A DNA stretch of 64,000 bases. It comes from G963677325 sp963677325 (GTDB lineage Bacteria; Bacteroidota; Bacteroidia; Bacteroidales; Prolixibacteraceae). Numbering within the stretch: the first letter of the stretch is position 1; each line of letters starts with the position of its first letter. The position numbers and the translations under genes were made by a program. The notes under the pieces were generated by a model. The model was not told where the DNA came from. It worked only from the letters and a program-made list of their open reading frames with translations, and made no database searches. Shown one piece after another: positions 41,973 through 50,830 of the stretch. The stretch covers positions 124,001-188,000 of the forward strand of contig CAXXGM010000007.1 of assembly GCA_963677325.2 (NCBI GenBank), written 5' to 3'.

Positions 41973-42139
41973 ACCCTGTTATTTTATTTCAATTTGGAAT
42001 CTGCCCTTTTTTAAGAAAATTGATTATTGAATTAATCAGTTGATAAACTTTTTATCTTAATCATAAACAAAGTATTTGATTATTGATGAACTCTTTTCAT
42101 TTGCCGTTTGTTTAATATTAATTTCTTATTTAAATCATT

Positions 42140-42947
42140 ATGAAAATAACTAATCGTTTGTTTCTTGTAAGTTTTTTCCTTGTCTTCACTCTTGTTGAAG
42201 AGTCTTGGGGTGCAACCAGGTATAAGGAGGAAAATATTTACTATAAATCCGATGGTATAGAACTCAAAGGATTCATGGTATATGATGAAAATATAAAGGG
42301 GAAACGTCCGGCTGTAATTATTGTGCCAGAATGGTGGGGATTGAATAATTATATCAAATCGAGAGCAAGGCAAATAGCGGCATTGGGTTATATCGCAATG
42401 GCTGCAGATATTTACGGGAACGGGAAAACGGCCTCCAATCCTACCGAAGCACAGGCTTTAACAGTACCTTTTTACCAACATCCTGAAATGGCGAAAAAGA
42501 GAATGGATGCTGCGATAAATAAGGTGAAACAATATAAGCAAACGGACGATAAGAATATTGCAGCAATAGGATATTGTTTTGGAGGATACATTGTACTGAA
42601 TAGTGCTAAGTCGGGCGCACCGTTAAAAGGTGTGGTATGCTTTCACAGTACTTTGGTAGGCCCCGCTCCACAAAAAGATTTGTTGAAAGCGAAGATTCTT
42701 GTTTGTCATGGGGCTGATGACAAATTTACTCCTCCCCAGGAGGTTCAAAAATTCAAACATCAGATGGATTCTGTTGGGGCAGATTATGTTTTTAAAACTT
42801 ATCCGAATGCAACTCATGCCTTTACAAATCCAAATGCAACTAAGTTGGGGACAAAAATTCAAAATACCGATAGCCTATAATGCCGAAGCTGATCGAAATT
42901 CATGGAACGATATGAAACAATTCCTCAACGGGCTGTTTAAAAAATAG
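42140..42947 (+). pseudogene. dienelactone hydrolase family protein, secreted (C-terminal frameshift)
   Basis: An alpha/beta hydrolase of the dienelactone hydrolase family. Seen: signal peptide (MKITNRLFLVSFFLVFTLVE), IIVPEWWGLNNYIKSRARQI near residue 53, the Cys nucleophile elbow IGYCFGGYIVL near residue 146, the catalytic Asp in VCHGADDKFTPPQE near residue 190 and the His in YPNATHAFTNPNATKLGT near residue 224. The annotated frame ends early at 42880 (KIQNTDSL). With one A fewer in the AAAAA at 42853-42857, the chain continues TKFKIPIAYNAEADRNSWND to MKQFLNGLFKK at 42947, the normal family end (268 aa). The catalytic triad lies before the break, so residual function is possible. Confidence 0.85.
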
Positions 42948-43057
42948 TGGCAATATCAAAATACGATCATATGAAACGACCATGAGAAAATCTTTCTCAC
43001 ACAGTTTGGTGATTATAGATGAGTTCCAATCGGGCATTAAAAACAAATTATAAAAAG

Positions 43058-44080
43058 ATGAAATACAGACTTTTAGGTAACACTGGAATTATTGTTTCTG
43101 AATTCTGTCTTGGTACCATGACTTTTGGTGGCAAAGGTTATTGGAAGGCCATTGGAGAACTGGGACAGGAAGAGGTGAATGAAATGGTAAAGATTTCATA
43201 CGAAAATGGTGTTAATTTTTTCGACACAGCGAATGCTTATTCTGAAGGATTATCAGAGATATTGCTGAGCAAAGCCTTTAATGATCTTGGTATTCCAAGA
43301 CAGGAAATATTTATCGCTACAAAGGTTCGGTTACGCATGGGTCCTGGTGCAAATCAGGTGGGACTTTCCAAATATCACATACTGGATTCAGTCAATGACA
43401 GCCTTAAGCGCATGAATATCTCGCATATTGACCTTTTATACATCCATGGTGTCGACCCTCTCACTCCGTTGGAAGAGACCATGCGTGCTCTCGAGGAAGT
43501 AATCAAGGCCGGAAAAGTAAGGTATCTTGGCGTCAGCAATCATCCCGCATGGATGATGATGAAAGCCAATAGCTATGCAGATTCAATGGGATGGAATAAG
43601 TTTGTTGCCTCTCAGAATTATTATACTATTGCAAACCGCGAAATTGAGCGTGAGATTATCCCAATGGCTTTAAGTGAGGGTATTGGGATTATGCCCTGGA
43701 GCCCTCTGGCAGGTGGATTTTTATCAGGGAAATTCACCCGGAGCAATGAAGGGACAGAACAAAATCGAAGAAATTCTTTTGATTTTCCTCCTCTCAACAA
43801 AGAAAAGGCTTATGATATTATTGATGTGATGGCAGAAATTGGAAATATCCACAATACTTCAGTGGCACAGGTTGCCCTTTCATGGATAAAGGACAGGCCC
43901 GGAGTTACCAGTGTAATTATCGGAGCAAAAAGGGAGGAACAACTTAGAGACAATCTGGCAGCCATAGATCTGCAGCTCACTCCTGAGGAAACTAAACGGC
44001 TGGAGGAGATCAGCGCCCTTACACCTGAATATCCCGGCTGGATGATTAACCGGCAATTGATGGGCCGATGGCCTTCATAG
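43058..44080 (+). CDS. aldo/keto reductase
   Basis: An NADP(H)-dependent aldo/keto reductase of the AKR superfamily, about 340 aa (the longer frame from 43019 adds 13 residues; MKYRLLGNTG at 43058 is the usual family start). Seen: catalytic tetrad segments FFDTANAYSEG (Asp, Tyr), IATKVRLRMG (Lys) and LLYIHGVDPLTPLE (His), YLGVSNHPAWMM, and the C-terminal cofactor segment VTSVIIGAKREEQLRDNLAA. The substrate is unknown. It follows the dienelactone hydrolase on the same strand with a 110-bp gap. Confidence 0.93.
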   Translation: MKYRLLGNTGIIVSEFCLGTMTFGGKGYWKAIGELGQEEVNEMVKISYENGVNFFDTANAYSEGLSEILLSKAFNDLGIPRQEIFIATKVRLRMGPGANQVGLSKYHILDSVNDSLKRMNISHIDLLYIHGVDPLTPLEETMRALEEVIKAGKVRYLGVSNHPAWMMMKANSYADSMGWNKFVASQNYYTIANREIEREIIPMALSEGIGIMPWSPLAGGFLSGKFTRSNEGTEQNRRNSFDFPPLNKEKAYDIIDVMAEIGNIHNTSVAQVALSWIKDRPGVTSVIIGAKREEQLRDNLAAIDLQLTPEETKRLEEISALTPEYPGWMINRQLMGRWPS

Positions 44081-44163
44081 AAATTCTTTCGTCTGGGAAT
44101 TTAAAAATATTGGAATTATGGATTTAATATTATAAATTACTTATAATTCAAAGAATTCCTTAA

Positions 44164-44418
44164 ATGAAGAAAGAAAAAGTTCCGGATATAATCTGCTTGC
44201 AGTGCAAACATTTGGATACAGAACGGATTGGCGGATGCAAGGCATTCCCCGGTGAAATACCTGATATGATCCTTTCGGGCCAATCTGATCATCATTTTCC
44301 AATCAGAGGTCAGGAAGGGGATTACGTCTATACACCGATCGAAGAACCGGTGAAAATATGGAGAAGAATAGATAGATCCTCCCGTCAGATCAGAAAGAAA
44401 AGCATTCAACCTGTTTAG
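44164..44418 (+). CDS. small conserved Cys-containing protein
   Basis: An 84-aa cytosolic protein with a CLQCKH motif near residue 11 and a third cysteine in GGCKAFPGEIPDMILSGQSD, suggesting a small metal-binding site. HHFPIRGQEGDYVYTPIEEP follows, and the tail is basic. I have no family name to give with confidence. An 83-bp gap separates it from the aldo/keto reductase. The tRNA-Lys terminator on the other strand lies 30 bp beyond its stop. Confidence 0.6.
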   Translation: MKKEKVPDIICLQCKHLDTERIGGCKAFPGEIPDMILSGQSDHHFPIRGQEGDYVYTPIEEPVKIWRRIDRSSRQIRKKSIQPV

Positions 44419-44447
44419 AATAAAATTTTTCTGATTATTGTCCCCAC

Positions 44448-44482
44448 AAAAAAAGCGCTCACATCCAAGATGTAAACGCTTT
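44448..44482 (-). terminator. terminator downstream of tRNA-Lys
   Basis: On the minus strand AAAGCGTTTACATC pairs with GATGTGAGCGCTTT (two G-U pairs, 3-base loop), followed by a T-run. It begins 12 bases past the tRNA 3' end. Confidence 0.85.
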
Positions 44483-44493
44483 ATTTTTACCTG

Positions 44494-44566
44494 TGACCCC
44501 GGTGAGGCTCGAACTCACGACCCATTGATTAAGAGTCAATTGCTCTACCAGCTGAGCTACGGAGTC
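44494..44566 (-). tRNA. tRNA-Lys (anticodon CTT)
   Basis: A 73-base cloverleaf on the minus strand. The acceptor stem GACTCCG pairs with CGGGGTC, the D arm is GCTCAGCTGGTAGAGC, the anticodon arm TTGACTCTTAATCAA has CTT at 44533-44531, and the T arm is GTGAGTTCGAGCCTCAC. The discriminator is A. CCA is not encoded. Confidence 0.95.
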
Positions 44567-44818
44567 ATCGTAATGCCGCTTTTAAAAAAGCAACGCAAAG
44601 GTAATTTCATTTTTTTAATGATCAAACCTCTTTGTGAAAAATGTTCATATTATTTATTTTACCGGACCTTGATGAAATGGTTGAGCACCTAAAGCCAATT
44701 ATAGAGAGGTAAATATCCACTAAGTGCATAAAAGAAAGTTTATCTTGATCGGCCATTTACAAAAGGCGAGATTTAGATTAAAACCCCCATGAAGAAGATC
44801 TGATTAATCGGTTTAAAT

Positions 44819-45220
44819 TCAATTGAGTCCAAAATAATGATCGGTCAAATCAAGAGCTTCTATATTTTCTCGAATCATTGTAAAAGCTCCTCCGGTGCCT
44901 TCCGCATCTTTACTGTTGCCTATGATTTTCCCGTCAGGCGTAATTTCCCCGATCCACGTATCAAGTTCGTAAATGATATCTTCGTCGCTGAATAGAATTT
45001 CACAGGAATGAGATCTGAGTTTAATTTGATTTCCTTCAACCTGACCGGATACTTCCTGTTTGACTATAAAAGTCTCTTCGCCTTCAATTTGTTCCGTAAA
45101 TCTGAGAACGCCTTTAATCCGGTTGCCACTCTGCTTCAGAAAAGCAAATCCACTGTCTTTCCCAAATCCAAAGTCTTCTTGGAATTTCCAACGGCCACTT
45201 ATGTTTAATTTATCTGACAT
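44819..45220 (-). CDS. hypothetical protein, beta-barrel-like
   Basis: A 133-aa cytosolic protein with regularly alternating strands (LNISGRWKFQEDFGFGKD, GVLRFTEQIEGEETFIVKQE, GEITPDGKIIGNSKDAEGTG). The ISGRWKF opening and the repeated GxxxG turns suggest a small lipocalin- or avidin-like barrel, but that is an inference from the pattern only. No signal peptide. It is the only gene between tRNA-Lys and the sugar isomerase-like gene, on the minus strand. Confidence 0.6.
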   Translation of the reverse strand: MSDKLNISGRWKFQEDFGFGKDSGFAFLKQSGNRIKGVLRFTEQIEGEETFIVKQEVSGQVEGNQIKLRSHSCEILFSDEDIIYELDTWIGEITPDGKIIGNSKDAEGTGGAFTMIRENIEALDLTDHYFGLN

Positions 45221-45284
45221 TCTTTCCCCTTTTCTTATTTATCTACAAAATCTATGCCTTAAAGTTAATGATTATAATATTGTC

Positions 45285-45318
45285 AGAAAAAAAGAGACCG
45301 ACATTTTTGCCGGTCTCT
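45285..45318 (-). terminator. terminator of the sugar isomerase-like gene
   Basis: On the minus strand GAGACCGGCAAAAATGTCGG then TCTC forms a 7-bp GC-rich stem followed by TTTTTTT. It lies 22 bp past the stop at 45340. Confidence 0.85.
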
Positions 45319-45339
45319 CCTGAAATAAGTTGAAACGCT

Positions 45340-46203
45340 TTATTTTACATAGGAAGCTTTCATGAGAAAATCATAACATTTTTGTACACTTTCCAATGGT
45401 GGGCAATTATACTGCTCATTCTCGACTATGAATAATTTTGTGCCTGCCTTCTTGCTGTTTTCAAAGATAGGTTTGAAATCCATTTCGCCGCTGGCTCCCA
45501 GATCCTTCTGATCTTTTATGTGCAGCAGCTCAAAACGGCCCGGATATTTGTTAAAATAATCAACGGAATATTTTCCGCCTTTGTAAATCCAGTAAACATC
45601 CATTTCAAAGGTTACTTTTTTAGGATCGGTATTCTGGAGCATATAATCATAGATGATTTGATCTGTACCGGGTATGTTTTTAAATTCATTGGTATGATTA
45701 TGATATCCAAAACGAATGCCTGCTTTGTTACATTTTTCGCCGACAGCATTGAAATACTCACAGGTTTTTTTCAGCCCTTCAAGGCTCGAATAAGCATATT
45801 TTCCCATGGATGGTTTGATTATGATATTACATCCTGCTCTCTTATGAGCATCAATGCACTTATCCCACCAGGCCATTGCTTCATCCCAGGAGGCCTGATC
45901 ACCTTTGTAATCTGCTCCCGTGTGTGAACTGATAAATTTCATTCCGTTTTTGTCAACAAGAGCTTTAAATTCTTCCGGCGACATGCCATAAAAATTCCCA
46001 TTGTCATAATTGGCCGCCTCAACATAGGAATAACCAATTTTGCCCAATGCTTCAATTGTTCCTTTTGGATCTTTTTTGAGATCATCCCTCAAAGAGTAGA
46101 GCTGCAATCCGAAATTTTTCTTTTTGCCTTTTGCCTGAGCAGGTTCCATAAAAAATCCCGCCATCATCAAGCTTACTAAAATGAATAAAAGACTTGTTCT
46201 CAT
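45340..46203 (-). CDS. secreted sugar phosphate isomerase/epimerase-like TIM barrel
   Basis: A 287-aa protein of the xylose isomerase-like/AP endonuclease 2 barrel. Seen: signal peptide (LLFILVSLMMAGFFMEPAQA), GLQLYSLRDDLKKDPKGTIE near residue 33, YVEAANYDNGNFYGM, KFISSHTGADYKG near residue 88, the metal-site-like IRFGYHNHTNEFKNIPG near residue 163, VTFEMDVYWIYKGG near residue 193, LLHIKDQKDLG near residue 225 and LFIVENEQYNCPPLESVQKC near the end. Secreted members are frequent in Bacteroidota and may process keto-sugars; the substrate is unknown. It has its own terminator. Confidence 0.88.
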   Translation of the reverse strand: MRTSLLFILVSLMMAGFFMEPAQAKGKKKNFGLQLYSLRDDLKKDPKGTIEALGKIGYSYVEAANYDNGNFYGMSPEEFKALVDKNGMKFISSHTGADYKGDQASWDEAMAWWDKCIDAHKRAGCNIIIKPSMGKYAYSSLEGLKKTCEYFNAVGEKCNKAGIRFGYHNHTNEFKNIPGTDQIIYDYMLQNTDPKKVTFEMDVYWIYKGGKYSVDYFNKYPGRFELLHIKDQKDLGASGEMDFKPIFENSKKAGTKLFIVENEQYNCPPLESVQKCYDFLMKASYVK

Positions 46204-46618
46204 CTGTGTTTAATTTTGATTTTAAGGGTTAGCCGAAACTTGCCTTACATAAATTCCTTTTTGAAGTGAAATTTATATGGTTTATCTCATCAGAACTAAT
46301 ATTAGAAATGATTATATGAATTAATTGCAAAGTTAATGTAATGTTTAACTTTAAAGAAAACCTCTTTGGTTTTTTATTTCTGCCATAAAGATTTTCTGTG
46401 AAAAAAAAACAGTAATTCAGGTTTGAAGGCAGTGTTTTTCTTCATCACAGTCTTGTATACCAAACCACATTTAAATTTTATTGGAGTAAAGATCCGGTAT
46501 TGTTCCATACAGAATCTCTATATCAAGTATATACCGAGTGTATTCAAACTATTGGATCGGGAAGAAGAATGAGCCGGAAAAAGATTAAAAGGTTTATTTT
46601 GAGAGATGTAGGCGGGCA
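46204..46618. other. 415-bp intergenic stretch, no gene seen
   Basis: AT-rich DNA between two minus-strand genes. No ORF and no strong hairpin. A CAAAGTTA (minus: TAACTTTG) at 46328-46335 could be a -7 box for the isomerase-like gene with a long leader; weak. Confidence 0.4.
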
Positions 46619-48127
46619 TCAAATGAAATTCTTTGATATCTTCTTTTGATTTGCAAGTTCATATACCTTCCTGAAATGATATCCATAAATGGAAAAGGCA
46701 ATAGCATTGGTCAGGTAACTGGGGCCTCTCAGCATTGACCAAATAAATAATTTCCAGAATTCAAAACGACCTTTATCAATAAAACCCATGATTAAAATGG
46801 ATTCAAAAAATGCCTTGATGCTTGAAAATGACATTTTTGCAGGTTTTGAAAAACCTCCCCTGCAATTCTTTAAATGAAAACGAATCCTTTGATAATAAGG
46901 CTTTATAGAATAAATTTCCTGGATTATTTTTCTATACCCGGTTTGCAAATCCTGAAAACTCATTTTGGGAATTATATTGGTGCTAAAATCTGTATTATTA
47001 CCGGAAAAGGATGGAAGTATACGGTTTTCTGCATGAAGTCTCCTGTAAAGGTTAGTATTTTTTGGAGCATTAAGTAAACCTACCATAGCCGTAATGATTC
47101 CGCTTTGCTGAATAAAATCAATCTGCCGCTGAAATATGGATGATGTATCACTATCAAATCCTACAATGAAACCGGCAGAAACCCGCATCCCTTTACTATT
47201 TATTTTTCTGATACTTTGTAATAAATCTCTATTCCTGTTTTGGATCTTTTTACATTCTTCAAGTGATTTTTCTTCAGGCGTTTCAATGCCCACAAAAACC
47301 GAGTTAAATCCTGCTGACCTCATTAGATCCATTAATTCTTCATCGTCTGCCAGATCAATGGAGGTTTCAGTGATGAATTCAAAAGGGTATTTTTTCCCCT
47401 TCATCCATTTGATCAGTTCAGGAAGCAGATCCATCTTCAGTTTCCTTTTATTGCCAATAAAATTATCATCAACAATAAAAATCTGCCCTCTCCAGTTCAG
47501 ATTAAAAATCATTTCCAGTTCAGCCAATATTTGTGCAGTTTGTTTGGTTCTTACCTTATGTCCGAAAAGATAGGGAATTTCACAGAAATCACAGGCAAAC
47601 GGACATCCCCTTGAATACTGGATACTTAATGTAGAATATTTTTTTAAAGATAATAAACTGTAATCCGGAATTGGTGTTTGTGAAATATCCGGGAATTCTA
47701 AGGCCTGATAAATATGTTGAGGATTACCATTTTTAAGATCATGGATAAACCTGGGAAGAGTGATTTCAGCTTCATTTAAAACAAGGTAATCAACCATTGG
47801 AAAATCTTCGTAACATTGGGTAAAGAGAGGCCCGCCTGCCACTATTTTCCTATCGTATTTTTTACATTCTCTTATAGTTTGTTCTACAGCGTCGCGCTGA
47901 ATATTCATTGCACTGATAAAAACCAGATCAGCCCACCTCAGATCAGAAGCATCCAGTTTTGTAACGTTCAGATCGACCAGTTTTCTTTCCCATTCATCCG
48001 GAAGCATTGATGAAATTGTAATCAATCCAAGCGGTGGAAGGATTGCTTTTTTTGATATAAATTTAAGAGCATATTTAAAACTCCAGAAAGTTGTAGGATA
48101 TAAAGGATGTAGCAAGAGTATTTTCAT
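46619..48127 (-). CDS. B12-binding-domain radical SAM protein (DUF4070 type)
   Basis: A 502-aa cobalamin-dependent radical SAM enzyme. Seen: N-terminal B12-binding-like Rossmann domain (ILLLHPLYPTTFWSFKYALK, ADLVFISAMNIQRDAVEQTI, KIVAGGPLFTQCYEDFPMVD; residues ~1-150), the CxxxCxxC cluster motif in YSRGCPFACDFCEIPYLFG near residue 193, radical SAM barrel segments (IFIVDDNFIGNKRKLKMDLL, AGFNSVFVGIETPEEKSLEE, VSAGFIVGFDSD), and a C-terminal DUF4070-like region from residue ~370. Relatives include hopanoid- and lipid-modifying methylases; this one's substrate is unknown and no biosynthetic cluster flanks it. It stands alone on the minus strand. Confidence 0.88.
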   Translation of the reverse strand: MKILLLHPLYPTTFWSFKYALKFISKKAILPPLGLITISSMLPDEWERKLVDLNVTKLDASDLRWADLVFISAMNIQRDAVEQTIRECKKYDRKIVAGGPLFTQCYEDFPMVDYLVLNEAEITLPRFIHDLKNGNPQHIYQALEFPDISQTPIPDYSLLSLKKYSTLSIQYSRGCPFACDFCEIPYLFGHKVRTKQTAQILAELEMIFNLNWRGQIFIVDDNFIGNKRKLKMDLLPELIKWMKGKKYPFEFITETSIDLADDEELMDLMRSAGFNSVFVGIETPEEKSLEECKKIQNRNRDLLQSIRKINSKGMRVSAGFIVGFDSDTSSIFQRQIDFIQQSGIITAMVGLLNAPKNTNLYRRLHAENRILPSFSGNNTDFSTNIIPKMSFQDLQTGYRKIIQEIYSIKPYYQRIRFHLKNCRGGFSKPAKMSFSSIKAFFESILIMGFIDKGRFEFWKLFIWSMLRGPSYLTNAIAFSIYGYHFRKVYELANQKKISKNFI

Positions 48128-48344
48128 AATAATTAAAATTTGGAAAACTTAATTTAGTTGATTAACAAAATTTCAGCTTTTGACTAAAGTTAATGCGCTA
48201 AATCTGACAAGGTGTTATATTATTTCATAAATAAGTTGTAAAATTTTAATTATCATGGGAAGACCTGTTTTAAGGAATTTAATCAGAAAACAACTCTTAA
48301 AAGACAATGTCGGTATAAATTAAATATCAGCAATAATCTATTGA

Positions 48345-49244
48345 TCAGCTGATTGTAGAATGTTGATAAGCATAGACAACATCCCTTGCGAATTCTTCAA
48401 AGGTGGTTAGGCTTGCATTTTCAGTGGTTCTTGTGTGTGCATTAAATGCCTCTCCCGAACTGAAACTATCGGTCATCTGGATGAAAGATTCGGCTACACT
48501 TTCAGACATTATTCCTGCTTGTACCATTTCCCTGCGGGCATTTTCATTTGTAAACTGTACATACCGTAAATTCTGCATGTCCATAGCCTTGCTGAGAATA
48601 TCTGTAATTTCAAGGAAGTTAAGATCTCTGGGGCCCAGAACGTATTCAATTGTATTCCCTCTGAAATCAAGGTCAAGCAGATGTCTGACTATTACTGCAG
48701 CTATATCAACGGTTGCAACCATCGGAAATTTAACATCTCCCCTCATCGCAGATCCAATAATTCCGCTGTCCTTAATCATTGGAATCTGCGAATAAATGTT
48801 TTCCATGAAAAATCCAGGCCTCAGGTTTAATACATTTGTCTCAGAAAGATTGGAAAAGAATAATTCCAGATCGGCCAATCCATCCACAACTCCGCATCCG
48901 TTGCGCAAATGAGCCCCGATACTGCTTAAGAGGATTAAATTTTCAACCCCATTTGCCTTAACCCCCTCAAGATAGTTTTGACCTATTCTTTGCTGGTATT
49001 CACGAATATTCTCTGCATGTAAGTATGTTGGAATCATGCAAAAGGCGGCAGTAATTCCTTCAAAAGCTTTCATTACAAATTTGCTATCTGACAAATCACC
49101 AACAAAAGCTTCTGCTCCCATGTCGTACAGTTCTTTGATTTTATTCTCGTGACGGCTGATTACCCTTACTTTCTTCCCATTCAAAATCAAATTCCTGCCA
49201 ACAACTTTACCAATATTCCCGGTTGAACCTGTTATTAAATACAT
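48345..49244 (-). CDS. NmrA-like NAD(P)-binding protein
   Basis: A 299-aa atypical short-chain dehydrogenase of the NmrA family. Seen: ITGSTGNIGKVVGRNLILNG (GxxGxxG) at the N-terminus, VRVISRHENKIKELYDMGAE (NADP-type arginine), GDLSDSKFVMKAFEGITAAF, then LILLSSIGAH, LNLRPGFFMENI near residue 140 and DIAAVIVRHLLD near residue 180. Members sense redox state or act as quinone or hydroxysteroid oxidoreductases; a catalytic YxxxK is not evident. It is transcribed divergently from the nuo operon, with a 227-bp AT-rich gap that must hold both promoters. Confidence 0.88.
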   Translation of the reverse strand: MYLITGSTGNIGKVVGRNLILNGKKVRVISRHENKIKELYDMGAEAFVGDLSDSKFVMKAFEGITAAFCMIPTYLHAENIREYQQRIGQNYLEGVKANGVENLILLSSIGAHLRNGCGVVDGLADLELFFSNLSETNVLNLRPGFFMENIYSQIPMIKDSGIIGSAMRGDVKFPMVATVDIAAVIVRHLLDLDFRGNTIEYVLGPRDLNFLEITDILSKAMDMQNLRYVQFTNENARREMVQAGIMSESVAESFIQMTDSFSSGEAFNAHTRTTENASLTTFEEFARDVVYAYQHSTIS

Positions 49245-49471
49245 ATTCTTTAAGATTAGACTTAAAGAAACAGATGTTTTAATTCTTTGTTCATCATTTT
49301 ATTGTTGATTTTTAACCAAAGTTGAATAATGATAAGATTGATATAGAATATATTCAATCCAGTTGGAATCTAAATTATTAAAGGGTTGGGAAATCCAATT
49401 ATTTAATAAAATATTTCTCTTAATAATTGAGAAAAAATTGTTAAATTGAAAAAAATAATTAAACCAACTTA

Positions 49472-49891
49472 ATGATGGGAAATGAACAACCTTTATTCTG
49501 GCCTTTCATCATTTTCGGAATTTTAGCCATAGGACTGGTTGTAAGTATGCTTGTGCTTTCTCATTTTTTAGGTGAACGTCATAAGGATAAAACAACCGGA
49601 CTGCCTTATGAATCAGGTGTTCCGGTTACCGGTAATGCAAGGCTGCGGTTTTCTTCCCGTTTTTATTTAATAGCAATGTTCTTTGTCATCTTTGATTTGG
49701 AGGCTGCCTTTATCATGGCCTGGGCTGTCTCTTTCCGGGAACTCGGTATCGGAGGATATTTTGGAATTCTGGTCTTTATCGGAATTTTATTAGTAGTCCT
49801 TGTTTATGAATTAAACATCGGCGCTTTGGATTTTGGTCCTCAAAGCAAAAAAATACTGAAAGCTAAGGACCGTTTTCAAAACGGCATATAA
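49472..49891 (+). CDS. nuoA: NADH-quinone oxidoreductase subunit A
   Basis: A 139-aa complex I subunit with three membrane helices (FGILAIGLVVSMLVLSHFLG, FYLIAMFFVIFDLEAAFIMA, YFGILVFIGILLVVLVYELN). Seen: YESGVPVTGNARLRFSSRFY and FFVIFDLEAAF, the NuoA signatures. It is the first gene of the nuo operon. The spacer to nuoB is about 180 bp, unusually long for this operon. Confidence 0.97.
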   Translation: MMGNEQPLFWPFIIFGILAIGLVVSMLVLSHFLGERHKDKTTGLPYESGVPVTGNARLRFSSRFYLIAMFFVIFDLEAAFIMAWAVSFRELGIGGYFGILVFIGILLVVLVYELNIGALDFGPQSKKILKAKDRFQNGI

Positions 49892-50069
49892 ACCGGTGAG
49901 AAATGGATAAACCTGAAAAAGAAACAAACATTTGATTGCAACAAAAACGGATATATTCGATTGGGAATGCATGAGTTTTGGTACTTCAATTGGTTATTGG
50001 ATGACTCACATTAGTCTCAAACAGGATTTTTAAAATGTTAATTATAAAAAAGTTACAGCAAGATCATTA

Positions 50070-50693
50070 GTGGAAAAATTAAGCAATTCAAGATCGGTAC
50101 GCGAAGATGGTTCAATGGAAAAAGCTGTCAGGGACAGTATCCTTTTCACCAGGCTGGATGATATGATCGGATGGGGGCGAAAGAATTCAATCTGGCCTTT
50201 CGCTTTTGGTTTATCCTGCTGCTTTGTGGAAATGGCGACTTCCATCACAAGCCGGTTCGATATTTCAAGGTTTGGTGGAGAAGTCATCCGGGGTACAGCG
50301 AGGGAAGCGGATATGATGGTAATAGCCGGAACTGTTTTTATTAAAATGGTACCTGTTATCCGGCGTCTGCATGAGCAGATGATGGCACCCAAATGGGTTA
50401 TTTCCATGGGCTCCTGTGCCAATTCAGGCGGTATGTATGATATTTACAGCGTGGTGCAGGGCGTTGATAAATTTTTACCGGTCGACGTATATGTACAGGG
50501 CTGTCCGCCACGACCCGATTCTTTCCTGGAAGGATTGCTTCTGCTGAGGGATACCATTGGAAAGGAAAGAAGACCGTTAAGCTGGGTTATTGGTCCTCAG
50601 GGAATTGTAAGACCGGAAAAAGTAAGTTTCCGTGATATGAAAAATGAAGAGCGCATGAAGATGGGTAAGATCAGTCCGATGAACGAAATGTAG
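50070..50693 (+). CDS. nuoB: NADH-quinone oxidoreductase subunit B
   Basis: A 207-aa peripheral-arm subunit that carries cluster N2, the last Fe-S centre before quinone. Seen: FAFGLSCCFVEMA near residue 50 (adjacent cysteines), GSCANSGGMYDIYSVVQGVD near residue 113 and VQGCPPRPDSFLEGLLLLRD near residue 146. The longest frame opens at GTG (50070); an inner ATG at 50115 (MEKAVRDS) also fits. The spacer downstream holds a GTAAACAGTAAACAG word run. Confidence 0.97.
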   Translation: MEKLSNSRSVREDGSMEKAVRDSILFTRLDDMIGWGRKNSIWPFAFGLSCCFVEMATSITSRFDISRFGGEVIRGTAREADMMVIAGTVFIKMVPVIRRLHEQMMAPKWVISMGSCANSGGMYDIYSVVQGVDKFLPVDVYVQGCPPRPDSFLEGLLLLRDTIGKERRPLSWVIGPQGIVRPEKVSFRDMKNEERMKMGKISPMNEM

Positions 50694-50726
50694 GTGAGAG
50701 ATGAGCTAGGAGAGATAAGAGTTGAG

Positions 50727-50748
50727 TGAACGGTAAACAGTAAACAGT
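50727..50748. repeat. GTAAACAGTAAACAG-word run in the nuoB-nuoCD spacer
   Basis: GAACGGTAAACAGTAAACAG within a 137-bp spacer that also repeats GAGATGAGCTAGGAGAGATA-like words. The same word appears at 52611-52647 and, inverted, at 28926-28949. Confidence 0.6.
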
Positions 50749-50830
50749 GGGTTCAGCCTGAAAGGCCGGGATAAAATAGCCTGGGGCATAACCCCGGTAA
50801 CAATAAAGCGGAAAATATTAGGGATTTTAT

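Noticed and set aside
44438..44692. 84-aa plus-strand frame covering tRNA-Lys
   Set aside because: It runs antisense through the tRNA and its terminator; the CDPGEARTHDPLIKSQLLYQ string is the well-known false translation of tRNA genes.
46204..46618. Possible small RNA or riboswitch in the 415-bp gap
   Set aside because: No conserved riboswitch core and no terminator-like hairpin were visible; nothing beyond AT-richness supports it.
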